A stretch of DNA of 64,000 nucleotides, taken from positions 38,336,007 through 38,400,006 of the forward strand of contig NC_052137.2 of NCBI RefSeq assembly GCF_016086655.4, read 5' to 3'. Under the pieces are notes generated by a model. The model searched no databases, was not told the origin of the DNA, and saw only the letters and a list, made by a program, of their open reading frames with translations. This document shows, one piece after another, positions 1 to 12,910 of the stretch (positions within the stretch are counted from its first letter, which is position 1; the number at the start of each line of letters is the position of its first letter). This DNA comes from Lepeophtheirus salmonis (taxonomy: Eukaryota > Arthropoda > Copepoda > Siphonostomatoida > Caligidae). Both the position numbers and the translations under genes were made by a program.

Positions 1-1850
1 TTTTATATGTATTTTTGAGGCGTCTATTAATTTGATTTTTATTAATTAATCTTTATATGTACATACGTGTGTACCATGATCGGATCAGGTTTTTTTTTTA
101 TTCTTCTTCTAATTTTTGGATTGAGTGATTTTTTTTATGTATATATCTTCGTCATTATTAATTATGTTATTTCACTTTGAATTATTTTTTTAAAGAGTTG
201 AATCTTTTATTTTTGATAAAGTTTTTTTTTTTATCTATGATTGTATTAGGACTGTCTTGCATACCGGTATTTTAGTGTAGTACCGACATGGGAAAAGTAT
301 ATTAACTTTATACAACTTTTTATAATAATAACATAGAAAATGGATTGAACTTTCTTAAAAAAGGTCATTTTAATAATAGAAGAAACTATTATGGAGACAG
401 TTTCATAAAAACATGACCTTTCCTTTTAAAATTAGACCAATATGCAAATTAAATAAGAAGTTATTTCATAAAAAACGTCATTCATGAATATTAGTAAAGA
501 AAATTGTATAAAAAAACGCTTGAAAATTTATATTTTTATTAAAAAAAACTACCAAAAAATATGTTTAAAAAAAAAAGTAATCAGAGAATGTTTTACACAA
601 AAGGAAATATATTCACAAATATTCTGCTAAAAATTTGTAATACCCTACGCCTACGTACTGATACCTTTAAAATCGCACTAGTACTTGAAAAATCATTACT
701 TTATACAAAAATTTGTTAGTAGATGACGTAACTTCACAACTAAATATAGTTTTTTATTACAACCAAAATTCTGAGCAAGTAGATGTACAAATCCTACGGA
801 ATCCCTTGCAAGTGCATGTGAATTGCTCTTAACCCATAAAATATCAATGGACCTCCTATTTGATCCTTTCTAATTTTGAACATTTTGCTGAATCTTGCTC
901 AACCTTTTACCAGTCCATCAAAATTTGCTTTCAGATTGAAGTCTTTCTTTATATTTATTGATATTAAATTGCAACTGATAGTACCAAATGGACCTCACGT
1001 GTTAGAAAACTATTTTTTTTTTTTCAGTTTTATTAATAATTGATTCGTCACTTTTTATTGACAATCATATTTTCTCCGAATCAATGTATAAATTTAAGTC
1101 TCTGATTAATTTTGAATACCATGATAAGTTAATTCCTTTTATACAAAAGTTGTTATACATACAAAAAAATAATCAAAGAACACCAAGAAAGTAATGTGTG
1201 TCATTTAGTCTATTAGTTATTAAGTTTGACTTCAAATATGTTGCAATTTGTATAAGTAAATTGTACAAGTTGTAATTTCTTCGTCTTAGAATGCATTATT
1301 TAATTACAACATCATAATACAAAACTAACTATTCATTGATATAATCATTTCCTTTTGATCTATTAAAATTACATTGTAATTAATTTGTATTAGAGTAGTC
1401 AAGAAGACCCCATTAATATATTGTCTATCCGTGGAATATTCAAAATACAGTCAATCATTAATCTCATTTTTTTTTTGTTACAAGTCGTACAGTTTGCGTA
1501 TACAAATTGCAATTTATGTACAATATACCTATACTTTAGATTCAAAAATGGTTAGAATGAGTATATTAGACCTATAGTTAATTTTGATTCCAATTTTCGT
1601 AAATTTATAAAATATTGGTGTTGTGGCAACACTAAATATATTTATATACGTATATAATTTATCTTTTTTATACAGCTACATACGTTGGTACAAATCTGCA
1701 AGGGATGTGTTTTGTTAAATTACAACAACGGGAGACAAGAAAATTGTCGCCAGTGTTATGAAAAGAAGAAGAATAACAAATGGCAGAAATAATAAAAAAA
1801 ATCATTTAACTACATCTAATGAAGATGAAGTGAAGGTTTCCAAGATCATT
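1..1850. other. AT-rich intergenic DNA, no gene seen
   Basis: No coding signal was found on either strand. Fragments resembling family C (tracts like TTGTACAAGTTGTAA) lie near 1236-1290 and 1475-1535. The rest is poly-A/T and simple sequence. Confidence 0.6.
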
Positions 1851-2330
1851 AAGACAATGATGGATACACATCACGTAAAAGGTGTATATGTAAAGAGACT
1901 ACATAGAGGCTAGGGTAGGATATTTGAGAGTCTCCTTCTCGTCGCCACAATATAATGTTCAATCCAAGTAGAACCTAAATAGTTTGACGCTGCTAATCTT
2001 CCTTTCCATTTTACTCTTTAAATCACGTGAGTTGGGTCGGATTCCAGAGTTTTGTTTGAGCTCAAAGACAAAGTTTTACGTCAAATGTAGATTGCTGAGG
2101 GGGTCAAGGCCCAGGCCTTACCTGCCTCTTATACCATGACATACGACTTGAATTTGTTACAGAACCGAGCTACGGTGTCAAAGCAATTAAGTTTGAAACG
2201 GCTCTCGTTGACAACTCTCCACCAACTCTTATCTCAATAAATACTTGTATGTCAATGCAAGTTCTTGCTCGGAATCTACGTTGTATCCAAAATAACAAAC
2301 TCGGACGTTGAGGCACTTTTTTTCTCAAAT
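1851..2330. other. GC-richer unidentified block
   Basis: This ~480-bp block is visibly less AT-rich than its surroundings and lacks long homopolymers. All frames on both strands carry stops. I could not match it to a transposase, reverse transcriptase or host exon. It may be an old mobile-element remnant or an exonic/UTR fragment of an unrecognised gene. Confidence 0.4.
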
Positions 2331-4810
2331 TATTACTCTGTATATAAAATTAGCTACTCCACAATGTAATAAAACCAATTTATATTGATCATAAATATAT
2401 ATAAAGAAAAACTGAAGGACTGTTGATTACTTTAATCCCCGTATCCACTATTTATTTATTTCATTTATGTAGTCGTTGAGTCCGAACCAGATGCATTTCA
2501 TGGGTTCTAAGCACGCCATATATGTATAGATCCCCAACAGAGTCCATGGACTCTCTCTCTAAATCCTCTTCTACTAATCCATGATCTTTAACGACACAAC
2601 AGATACAAAAAGTGGGACTAACAATAAAAGGAATCACGACCAAATCCTTCTATAAGTCAAAAAATTCAATTATAACTTCATGACAATAATCTCAATTTAA
2701 TTGTTACAGAGAGAGATTAAAAGAAGTTAAAATATATATATGTTATAAACACATTTATAACATATATCATATGTAAAAGTGGACATCTGCGTGCTCCCTG
2801 CTAAAAAGGAAGACTTGACAACGCCACTTCATCCTCCTGAATCACATTCGTGGTTGAACAAATAGAAATACATAGAATAATGTGGACTGACTCTTTTCAA
2901 TAAGTTGGATATGTATGTAGATGTCCCCATGGACTTCCCTCCCTCATTGATTTACATATTAAAATCCCCCCAAAACAAAACAAATATCTCTTGGAAAAGC
3001 AGGTGAAGATTCAAACTTCAATTAAAATTATAAACATAATAAGAATTTGATTTGATTTTGATTATATCTACATATAGCTATATAATGACAGGTATATTAT
3101 ATGTAGGTATGTGGTTGATACCTAGATAAAGGAATCATCAATTCATCGTTGCTCCTTCCCTATTTGTTTAATTGAAGATGAAATGTTTATTGTATCAACC
3201 TATTAATAGATTTAATTTGTTATTATTTTATTCGTCGTTGAAAGACCATTTAATGTTTTATGTATGTATGTATATCTATGGGTATAGAAGACGAAAAACA
3301 CTCATTTGAAGATGCTTAAGTATCAACGAGGAAGATTCATTAAACGCGAATAAAAACATAATTAGATTATAATAGTAATTGACGATATAGCAAAAAAAAA
3401 CACATGGCTATTTTGATTTAATCTATTCCAAAACATCGCCCTTGAATAAAAACCGTAAATGAGAGGTGTCTTTATAGCAATTCAATGTAAGAAGAACCCT
3501 CATGATGATGACGGAACTGATAAAGATCGTAGATTGTATAATTTTTCAGCCTAATAAATCAAAAGATGAAAGAACAAAATAAAACATATATATATATAAG
3601 TGGACTCACTTTTTCCTGATTTCTATATGGAATTAAAATATCCCTAGACTTTTTCTCTATTTGGACTTATGAAATACAAGAGGGGGACTCTCGACACCTT
3701 GAAATATGTAGTTACTTAGGTACATATGTATGTATGTCACATGATGAATGATGATAGGACAGGTCATTCATGATCACCAAGTTAATTTTTGTTGGATTCG
3801 TTAGTTGTATAATTATTTACATATTTGCGTGTGTGACCACAGAATTTCAATATTTGTTTTTTGAGCAGATGTTGCTTCATGGAAGGATCTTTCCTCTCCT
3901 CATCTCCATTGCCATGAACAACATCATCGCTGCCAGAGAGATAAAAATCAAAATGATCCTTTTGGGCGTAACTATAAATTATATATATATATATATAATG
4001 GAATTAGAATAATAACCATATGCAAATGATGAGTAACGAACCCGAAGCGAGAGAGAGAAATTGCCTTATCGTTGTGTGTGGTCTACTGATCTACTCATGA
4101 TATTGGCTCATGCAAACGAATCCTTTTTTATACATAAAAATACCTATATTTGTTTGTTAATCGTCATTTCACAAAAAAGAAAAAAAAATCTCTCTGTTGT
4201 TTTTTACGGTAGATCCAATTACACCGTATAGTCATAGAATTTGAACAAACGAAGAAGACGGAAGAAATCCGAGAGACAGGACCGGTGTCTTTAAATTTTA
4301 TTTTATTTTTATTTATTTGTGTGTGTATCTATTTTCCGTTCTTTTGTGTGTCAATTTCTTCATTGTTTTCCCTCTTTGTTTCTCTTTCTTTCTCTCTTCT
4401 TCAAGAACAACAATATTAACGTAACTGATAATATTGTTAATGTAAGTTAAAGCAGCGTATAATGTTACCTGGAGCTACAAAGAGAAAGAGAGAGAGATGC
4501 AGGATAAGAAGGTAATTAGCAAACTAATAAAGACGTCAACAACTCAATGATCATGCCAAGTGGAGCGAGGATCATCCGATTGATGTGTTCCATTTTTTTG
4601 TTTTAAATCATTCAAATCCCTCTAATACAGACAATACAGACAGGCTCGTGTATATAAGGGTTAGAGTAATGTTGCTATCAGTTTCTATGCAGATTTGAAA
4701 CCTACGAATACAGGGTTTTTGGTCAAAAAAAATGAAAATTTGATGTCAATCCTTTTTGTCATAATTAGAATAAATTTATGGTTGTCATTTTATGCCTCCC
4801 TCCTTGTAAT
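2331..4810. other. Intergenic DNA with microsatellites
   Basis: Simple repeats include (TA)n near 3583-3598 and 3979-3998, and TATG-type tetranucleotides near 3259-3272 and 3722-3737. The short open frame at 3770-4012 has no recognisable domain and runs into the (TA)n tract, so I do not call it a gene. Confidence 0.6.
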
Positions 4811-5066
4811 TAGTGGTGTATTCGTCATCATTTAGGACTACTGAAGACCCCAGTTCAGTATCGTTCCGTCCTCCATATCAGTCCTAAAAAGTTATAAAGT
4901 TCGGTCCTAGATGACCGAACTCAACTTTTTCCTTTGAAAAAAAACGAAACAGTTCTACTATTGTCAGTATGATGTATCGACAGTCTTATTGACCGATCTT
5001 TTATTGACTTATGTGCCTGGTCCTTAGACTGGACTGGACCGAATAAATAAAGAAAGACACAACACT
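4811..5066 (+). mobile_element. Family B inverted-repeat element, 256 bp
   Basis: The left end reads TAGTGGTGTATTCG and the right end, reverse-complemented, reads TAGTGTTGTGTCTTTC. The interior carries degenerate motifs such as AGTTCGGTCCTAG and GACTGGACTGGACCGAA. The stretch around 4902-4930 matches, in inverted orientation, the copy around 11250-11285. The flanks CTTGTAAT and TTTATAAT agree at 6 of 8 positions, as expected for a decayed 8-bp hAT-type target duplication. No transposase is present, so it would be non-autonomous. Confidence 0.6.
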
Positions 5067-7478
5067 ATTTATAATGGCTCTGCGTAGAGAGAAACAGATA
5101 GAGAGAGAATCGGTAAATATTTAAAACCACAAACACAACCAATTCAACTCCATTTAGCAAAAAAATAACGAACTTAAAAAACAAATCATATCCAACCCAC
5201 AGAGCCCGTAAATTATCTCTACATATGTACAGTCACTGAACAGACACCTTCCTGCCGTATTACCTTATTTTCCATCGTAGTCATCACTTCATTAATGTCA
5301 TTTATGTAGGTTACTGTCTTTCTTTCAACGAACGCACGAACAGAGTCCTCATTAAATAGGTATCTACACACTCTAATGATTAATATACAAGTCCATGGTC
5401 ATCACCTTCCTAGTCAATCATTGATAAGCATAATGTAAAAATAAAATAAAAATTGGGAATTATATTAAAAATTCGCTAAATATATTTGGATCTAATCTGC
5501 ATAATGATCAGAGCAGATGTGAGCAAAATGGTTGAATTTATATTTATATATTAGTATGTGAGTGTAATTAAGAGAATGGTCACTACTACTAATGGGGTTC
5601 GGTAACCAAGTACTGTAGATGTCCCGGGCAAGGACGCATTTAAAACGGTTCTATACTACACTGCTATTGGAAGTTTCCATCAAACAAAATTGTATTTTAT
5701 TAAAAAAAGCAGTCATGAACATTTACAAATGCAAGGAGATTTTAAAAAGCATTCAATGCCCTCTGGTTTCTTATTAAACATATTGGATAGACAATAGGCT
5801 CATTACAAGTCTACAAATAAACTTTTGAAAAAAAAAATGCTAAAAGTATTTACAGACTCCATGAGTTGCGAGAACATGATAATATTCATTTATTTCAAAA
5901 GTGTGCTTATTCAAAAAATAGAAAAAGAAGAATTAGACTGTATTTGGTAATCATTGGACTCAAATGATTAGGCTTAAGTTTGTATCAGGAGTTTCATTTG
6001 TGGAAAAATTTCATCTGGGAAAATAAGGAGAATTTTTTTAAAGGATTTCGTACAAAAAAAAAATGATTGACCAAAAATTAAATTTAAAAACCAAAAAAAC
6101 AATCTGCAGACTCCCTTTTAATAGAATTTTATCGATCACAAGAAACCAAAAGCGCGACTCGAAATTTTACTGACTATGAATGGTCAATTGTAAGCGATAC
6201 ACATATTTTAAAAATGCAATGATTTTATTTCTACCTTTTTAACAATGATGTGGTTTAAATATATATATTTTAATTATTTGAAGGGCTTAGTTGTTTGTTT
6301 TTAAATAAATATTTTGTTGTGGTAACTGTATGTGTTGTACTTGAGGACTTTAAACCGGCAAAATTCAGGTCAAGAAGAAGAAGAAAAATAAAGTTTATTT
6401 ATCAAAAAAAATCTCACATATCTAAAGTGCTCCAAACGACATTTTTGTAAGTTATTTTTTAGTCGAAAAACTATCAAAAATTGCTCAACTCTGATATGTA
6501 TTTTTGTAACGGAACGGGTAGACAAAAGACATAAATAGACGTGCAACATTCATTCCTTTCATGTGGAAGAGGCTGTTCTCAATACTCGTATATGAGCGCA
6601 GTACATAGTTATGTACTTTACTTTCTTGAAAAAATGTACGAATATAGTACATAAATTTTCATTTTTCCCCATCAAAAACTATCACAACATCAACAATAAT
6701 ACAGTTATAGAAGAAAAAAATAATAAAGAAGATTGTAAAAATAAGTTTTGTAAAGAAAATAAATAAATAAACAATTTTTGGAAGAATCATTTTTTTTTGT
6801 TGTTGTTGTTATTGAATGTTTTGATGGATACATTTCAAAGATTTGAGTGAGTGAGTGAGTGAAAGAATGAAGAAGAAGAAGAAATAGGCAGCTGGAGATA
6901 GCACGTGAAATAATTTATCAAGGAGTGACAAAGCTAACTAAACTGCTTCTTCCCTCTTTTTACCTCTGACCTCTAATTAGAACGGTCAAGATGTACATAA
7001 ATACATACATACATCGTTATCAATTGGAAATAACTCGTGTAGAGTTGTGACAAAATGGCAAGAGAGAGAAAAGAAAGCGTTTATTTTTACTCTGAGGATT
7101 TCCAAGAATGTTTCAGAGTAATAATGAACGGAAATAGATTTTAGCTATAATTTATGGCCTCTACCAGACATGTGTCTGTAGCAAGGATAGGATATGTATA
7201 CACACACATCTGTAATTTGATCACTCCTGGTCAAATCACCTCATGTTCATACATATATTTGAGGAACAAACCTACAGAAAAAAGAAGAATAGGGGAAAAT
7301 GGATTTTTATATCCATTTAATGTATCTTTTTACTTCATAATAAATATAAAATTCAGCTCTATACCATTGAATCAAAGTTCAAAAGAAGCTTTGAGCATTT
7401 AATAAAAAAGTGATTTAAACATACTTTATTTTGAATCCCTTACACACTGATGAATGCAACCATGAGGTTACAAAAGTT
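5067..7478. other. Intergenic DNA, no gene seen
   Basis: The stretch is AT-rich with microsatellites, including (GAGT)n near 6845-6861, AAG-type trinucleotides near 6868-6882, and ATAC-type repeats near 7001-7013. The open frame at 7154-7402 has no recognisable domain. Confidence 0.55.
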
Positions 7479-7508
7479 TGGCCAGAACACTTTATAGTGT
7501 TCTGGCCA
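7479..7508. repeat. 13-bp-arm hairpin (30 bp)
   Basis: The arms TGGCCAGAACACT (7479-7491) and AGTGTTCTGGCCA (7496-7508) are perfect reverse complements around a TTAT loop. It is GC-rich compared with its surroundings. It could be the core of a small fold-back element or a stem in a transcript. No neighbouring gene helps to decide. Confidence 0.85.
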
Positions 7509-8147
7509 CAATACCTTTGCTTTTCTACTATCGGCGTTTTAACACTTTTTAAATTAAAAAGATAAACAAAAATGTCATTACTAATTTATTTTAATTGAAT
7601 TAAAAGAAGGAGTTATTCAAAAAATAAATAAAAACCATTGAAACTATTTAACAAAAGTGTTAGTAAATAAAAAGAATGAATTTTAAACAATTAATATAAT
7701 ATGATTACTTTCTAATTCCGATTCTTTTGGAGTGTGGTGACTAAAAATTTTCGCCTTTTAACCAATATATATTTGACATCATGAGGTCTGTGGATACATA
7801 TTATGTATATTACAAATTTAGTATAGTACTCCTTCAAATACGACATACCAGCATATTGAAATACACTGATTCATTACTTACTTTAAAAATGCAGTGATTT
7901 GGGTGCAATTTGGCTTTAAATGTGAGTATGCATACATTTCTTAATTTCTATTTACAGAGATAATACGTTCATGATTTCAAAACATTCAAAATCATCAAAA
8001 GAGCACGGAAGAAATTGTTAATTGAAAAATGTCTCTAATGCTTATCAAAGTGACTTATTTGAAGAGTAAGGATCTGTCGTAGAGCCCTTCACTTTGTGGA
8101 GAAAAAATATATAACTTTGTTTAATTTGTTTCATTTATGTATCTATT

Positions 8148-8915
8148 TATATAAAATATACAACAACCCCACCTAAAAGATTCAAAATAGGATACTTATA
8201 TACAAAATGGTTCATATTCCAAAATAATTCAAAACTACTTATCCTTAAATATTAAAAACCACACCAAAAATATAAATAGAAACCCCATTTAAAATGGACA
8301 AACTATTTGTTGATGTTTGAAATAAATATTTGCTTCATATTCAAATTTAAGGAACATTATTAGAAGATCCTTCGATCCAATGTGAACTCAACTTTGACAA
8401 TTATAATCGTCGTTCTATGAACTTATTTCATGCTTGTTGGTCATGTTATATATGTAGTAGGCATATGGATAAGGGTTCTTCTCCAGGCCTCCAGTTTCCC
8501 AGGATTTCTCGGGGTTTAACACCTACCTATTGTTAATTTCTAAGAAATCTTACATTTAATTATTTAATAACATAAGTTTGATTAAATACCATTTTAATTT
8601 TATAGTAAATTAAATAGTATGTTGAAGGTTGGATCTGGGGGCACAAGGTTTTTGAAAAAAAAACGGGACCCGCAGGATCTTTAAAACAAAAAAACGTATC
8701 AATGGTGATACAAATAATTGATAATAATTTATACACAATATTTATATAGAAGCCCCACCAGAAATCCTCAAAATATGATTCATATGATACAAAGAGGCTC
8801 ATATTCCAATAGAATTCAAAACGACACCCAAAGTACATATATGTATTTAGTAAGCCCAAATTGAAAGGGACAAACGTTTTGTTGATTTTTGAAAGAAACT
8901 TTGGCATCCCATTAG
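8148..8915. repeat. Direct duplication of a ~190-bp segment
   Basis: The segment 8148-8340 recurs diverged at about 8730-8915, with shared landmarks CATATTCCAA...AATTCAAAAC and GGGACAAACG/TGGACAAACT followed by TTGTTGAT. Between the copies (about 8480-8545) lies a family E stretch with CCCAGGATTTC and GGGGTTTAACACCTAC. The minus-strand open frame 8560-9036 falls across one copy and shows no protein family, so I treat it as repeat-derived. Confidence 0.6.
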
Positions 8916-10304
8916 AGAGTCTATTTAATTCATCTATTGAAAGATTAATTACATAGAACATAAATATGACGTATGTATAGAGAGGTACTGAAATCTGTTT
9001 TGAAGAGGGGGGAGGATAAACAAAGTTGAGTGGCATTTAATTGGGTAGATCATAACAAATACAATCAAATTATTGATTTTATATTTGTATTTATGAGAAT
9101 AGAAATCTTTTCTTGTTAGTCATTTTGTGTTTTTTATATTTCTATAATAACATGGAATACATATTTTTTTTTTCTTCTTTCTTTTCACTACTTGAAGTTG
9201 ACATGCAGCATTGTATGTTTGACTGCAGGACTCCTCTCTTGTTAATCCTGAATGGCAATTCAATGAAGAAAATAATACTAATAATAAAAAAGTCAGTGTA
9301 AGCATCAACACCCTACCCCTGCTTTTTTAAAAAAAAGAAATGACTCCAAAAATGAAAGGAATAAAAGTCGAGGTGGATTTAATACTAATGTCATATTATG
9401 TACGAAACATATGAAGAAGATTTGAAACAGATTGATTTTATTTTTTGATATGAACAAGGAGTTAACAAGAACCGTTGTGTTACTTGGTTGACTGGATGGT
9501 AACTTGGTTCCTTCTACATAGTAGACCTTTCAACCACCCTAATTATGATTTTTCTACGGATTTCAAAATACCAGTGAAAGATCACACAATGCATACATAC
9601 ATACATACAACAGAGAGTGATGTGTGGATTTAACAACTAGAACCATTCGTAGTTGACAACCGTGGAGGTGTGACATTATTCTCATTTAACATGTACACAT
9701 TATATATATATATATACATATGTTAACGTCTTTTTATATCGTAGATTAGTACAAAAAAAATTAAAAATGATCAAAAAAATTTGTCAAAGATCAATTCTTC
9801 TTTTTTGTTATTTGATAAATGTGATGAGTCAACATAAAAATAATCTTCCCAAAAAATCAAGAAAAGGAAACAATCCCAATTAATTTTTTTATTTAATATA
9901 TTCATGAACAAATTTACGTCAATGATCCGATCTTTTTATTTGGATTTATGGGATGAGCTAAGATACCCAAGGATTTAAACTACAATGTAGAACCTTTATT
10001 TGATTAAGTAGACTTATATTGCACCCGATATGGCCTTTTAAATGAAATCTTTGACTGTGACAATCAACTGTGTCTACTTTAAGTGCAATTTGCGGCGTTT
10101 TCAAAGGATTAATACAAATCATTTGTTCGTAGAGATTGATGATAATTCGTCGAAGAATAGAAAAATAGCTTGCTTTAGTGTTGAGAGGAGAATTATATTG
10201 TTTTATTTTTTATCTTCAAATACTTTTCGTGTGGAAGCTATAACTTGTAGGAGTAAATTAATGTTACTAAAAATTGAGATGAATAATCACATTTAATAAA
10301 GAAT
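8916..10304. other. Intergenic DNA, no gene seen
   Basis: Contains an (ATAC)n tract near 9591-9609 and a (TA)n tract near 9701-9715. The open frame 10042-10296 has no recognisable domain. Nothing else was identified. Confidence 0.5.
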
Positions 10305-10520
10305 GTAGAGTGCTTCAATAATGGAATATTTCTTGAAGGGTCCACATACTACTAGTACCTATTAATGATGCAATTTTTGACTATTTTGACGACAATTACT
10401 AATGGATTAGTATCTATTCTGAGACAAACTCAAATGCCATCAGTTATATTACGAATAAATACATGATCATCAAGAAATATGGCACTTTAAGACGAACAAA
10501 TTACAACTTGTAGAATCTGT
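10305..10520 (+). repeat. Family C dispersed repeat copy
   Basis: Shares an ordered set of motifs with 22795-23030 and 45240-45440: AGTGCTTCAATAAT, then TTATTAATGATGCAATTT-like sequence, then CTATTTTGACGACAATTAC-like sequence, and an end with TTACAACTTGTA. Copies are diverged and none encodes a protein that I can see. Confidence 0.5.
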
Positions 10521-10523
10521 CTG

Positions 10524-11369
10524 TACTGTTGTTGGATCAGTCCAATGACTGATTTCCTAATCCCCCTTTTTTTTATCAGTTCTATCTTTTTTACCATTTC
10601 AGGGTCCTCAGGACTACTACATCAGTCTTTCAGCCCTGTGATTCTAGCTATTTTTTTATTTTCTTCACTCCTAGATAGGATTGAATAATATCACAACTAA
10701 GAGAACAAAGAATGATCGCTGAAAAGGTATAATAATACGATCTAGTCAACACTTTCTACTTTTAACTTCAGGTATTTTTTCACTTTGGAAAAGGGTATGA
10801 ATTATGATGTAACTTCAGTGACTACAATGACGTAGTTACTAGTAACTACGTCATTTCAGCTGTTTTAGTTTCCATAGAAGAGCGATAAGGACCGTTCCTA
10901 GACTGATATTTTTTTAAGACCAAATTGATAGAACTGTAGTCTTTTTAGTTTTTTAGATCCATTCAACAGTAGTTTTTACGTATATATATATATAAGGAAA
11001 TGCCAAAATCAAAGTTTTGCATGTAAAAACTTGTCCCCAAATAAATAATAATTTCAAAATTTATGAATACTTAAATTTTATAAATATCTAAATATTAACA
11101 GACTAACCATGCCAGTAACTAAGTTTGTTGTCAGTTCTTATTTATCCAGTCCAGTCCAGTATTAGGACCGGGGTCCTGTCAGTCTTTGGGATAGGTCCTT
11201 CGGACTGTCAGTACTAGAACTGAGAAGAAGAAGAAAAAAGGAGAAATAAAGTTGAAAAAACGTCATCTAGGACCGAACTATATAAGTTTTGGAGTAAAAA
11301 GGACCGTACTAAGACTGCACTGGGCAGGACTGCAGAGTTTGGTCCTAAATAAGGATTAACGCAACACTA
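10524..11369 (+). mobile_element. Family B inverted-repeat element, ~846 bp
   Basis: The left end is TACTGTTGTTGGATCAGTCC and the right end, reverse-complemented, begins TAGTGTTGCGTTAATCC. The interior is dense in short degenerate motifs on both strands (AGGACCG, GGACTG, CAGTCCAG, GACCGAACTA). The flanks TCTGTCTG and TCCGTCAC agree at 5 of 8 positions. A perfect 30-bp palindrome lies inside. Ends with TAGTG and subterminal short repeats are characteristic of non-autonomous hAT elements, and that class assignment is inference. Confidence 0.5.
10826..10855. repeat. Perfect 30-bp palindrome
   Basis: AATGACGTAGTTACT is followed directly by its exact reverse complement with no spacer (centre 10840/10841). 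It contains the core TGACGTA on both arms. It lies within a family B element and could be a dimeric bZIP-type binding site or a cruciform-prone point. It has no coding role. Confidence 0.9.
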
Positions 11370-12555
11370 TCCGTCACAAAACATCATTCATCCAATTAAA
11401 AACACTCCAAATTCTAGGTAGGAAGAGAAGTGTTTATAATTTTTCTTTGGTGGCATTTTATACCTATATTTATTCTTGACACTCTTTAACTTTCCTTTTT
11501 TATAGTGGTGGAAATGAAAAACATGGGAATTGAGGCTAAGACTCGATTAAGATGTATTATTTATCGTTAAAAGATATACTACTATTAGAATACGAACGGG
11601 ATCCTTATATTTCCCGGGATTTAAGAATGTTTTTCCCAAGAAATGTGAAACCTTTCATACCTAGCTTTTCATAATGACCTTCATGCAACCAATGACTTTT
11701 TTAGTACTTTTTCTTCCTCTGAATCAGTTGAGCATTTTTTGGTGTGTTTTTTTTTTTCAGGAGTCATCCCAACATTGGTCTATTATTATAATAACTTATT
11801 AGAATGACGTTTTCTTTCTTCTTTTTTGACATTCATACAATAATAAGTATGGTAAAGAGAGAGAAAGAGAGGGATTCAGCTGCTAGTTTGTTCCCCTTGT
11901 CATAAAATATTATTGTATTTTCCTAACCATTATTATTTTTTTTTTCATCTTTTCTTTTCTTTTTGAAATCACATTCATAAAGGTGTTTGTGAATGATGAA
12001 AAGAAGGAATAAAGAGAGAGAGAGAGAGAAAGAAAGAAAACAAACATTGGGGACAGATAAATGTATACACATAGAGACACGAATGAGCAGAGAAGATAGC
12101 TCGATAAATCATTCATAATGTGTTCTCTCTTTCTTTTTGCCTTTTCACCCAATGATTATTTATATATATATATTTATGTACATATAAATTAATCAAAACT
12201 CTGTGGAGGGGAAAGAAAATCCTGATGGTCTTATGAAGTTCTTCTTTTTCTTGAGGACATGACTTTTTTTGTGTGTGTGTGTTGTTAAACAGAGTCATAA
12301 AACAATAGAGTCACCTCCTAACGGATTCGTTCCCATTATCCATCTCCATTCATGTAATAACAAAAATACACAGATGGATGGATCGATGGACATCAAGGTG
12401 GTCTTCTTTGAAGAAGAGAAGAGATGGGAATTGGATTTAAATGAAAAAGACAACTACTTAAAGCAAGCACTTAACTAGACGGAAGATGCCATAAAATGAC
12501 ATAACACGACTCTTATCATTGTGTTAATAAATATTACATATGTATGTACAAAAAG
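11370..12555. other. Intergenic DNA with microsatellites
   Basis: Holds (GA)n near 12013-12029, (GT)n near 12270-12281 and (TA)n near 12161-12172. A family E-like TTTCCCGGGATTTAAG lies near 11610. The minus-strand open frames across the (GA)n tract are low-complexity. Confidence 0.5.
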
Positions 12556-12559
12556 TTGA

Positions 12560-12900
12560 GCAGCAAAATGTGGACTCTTGAGCCTCCTCATGAACTCTGT
12601 GAAAAAGTAGTGTGGGATCCTTATTTATAAGGAGAAGACCAAGATGCACTCCACGTCCCTCTTGATGGGCCAAACAACCACGGAGAAGACATTGGTGAGG
12701 CGATTCATTGATTTGGTGGGGTCCTTCTCCATCTTCTTCTCCAAGATGGAGAAGGACTTAAATTAGGCCTTCCACTTCCTGGTTTTCTGGAGAGGTTTTT
12801 CTACATCTTTTTTCATCTTGACTCCTCGAAAACCAGGCTCCTGGAGCACTTTGCCATTTCCATAATTTTCACTGCAAAAACTTCAGCATTTAGATGCCTT
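12560..12900 (-). pseudogene. Tc1/mariner transposase N-terminal relic
   Basis: Read on the minus strand, the block gives a helix-turn-helix-like start (VFAVKIMEMAKC), then a basic stretch, then EKMEKDPTKSMNRLTN followed by VVWPIKRDVE. The KDPTKSM...L motif, then a second helix-turn-helix, is typical of the paired-like DNA-binding region of Tc1/mariner transposases. Frames are broken by stops and no catalytic DDD/E domain follows. A 15-bp-arm inverted repeat (12721-12735 and 12743-12757) lies inside. A 20-base stretch at its edge (near 12561-12580) recurs near 45179-45198, just beyond the gypsy relic. This is clearly dead coding sequence. Confidence 0.7.
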
Positions 12901-12910
12901 TGGATTTTTC

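Noticed and set aside
8560..9036. Minus-strand 158-codon open frame
   Set aside because: It runs across one copy of a direct duplication, is AT-driven (Phe, Tyr, Ile), and the other copy does not keep the frame.
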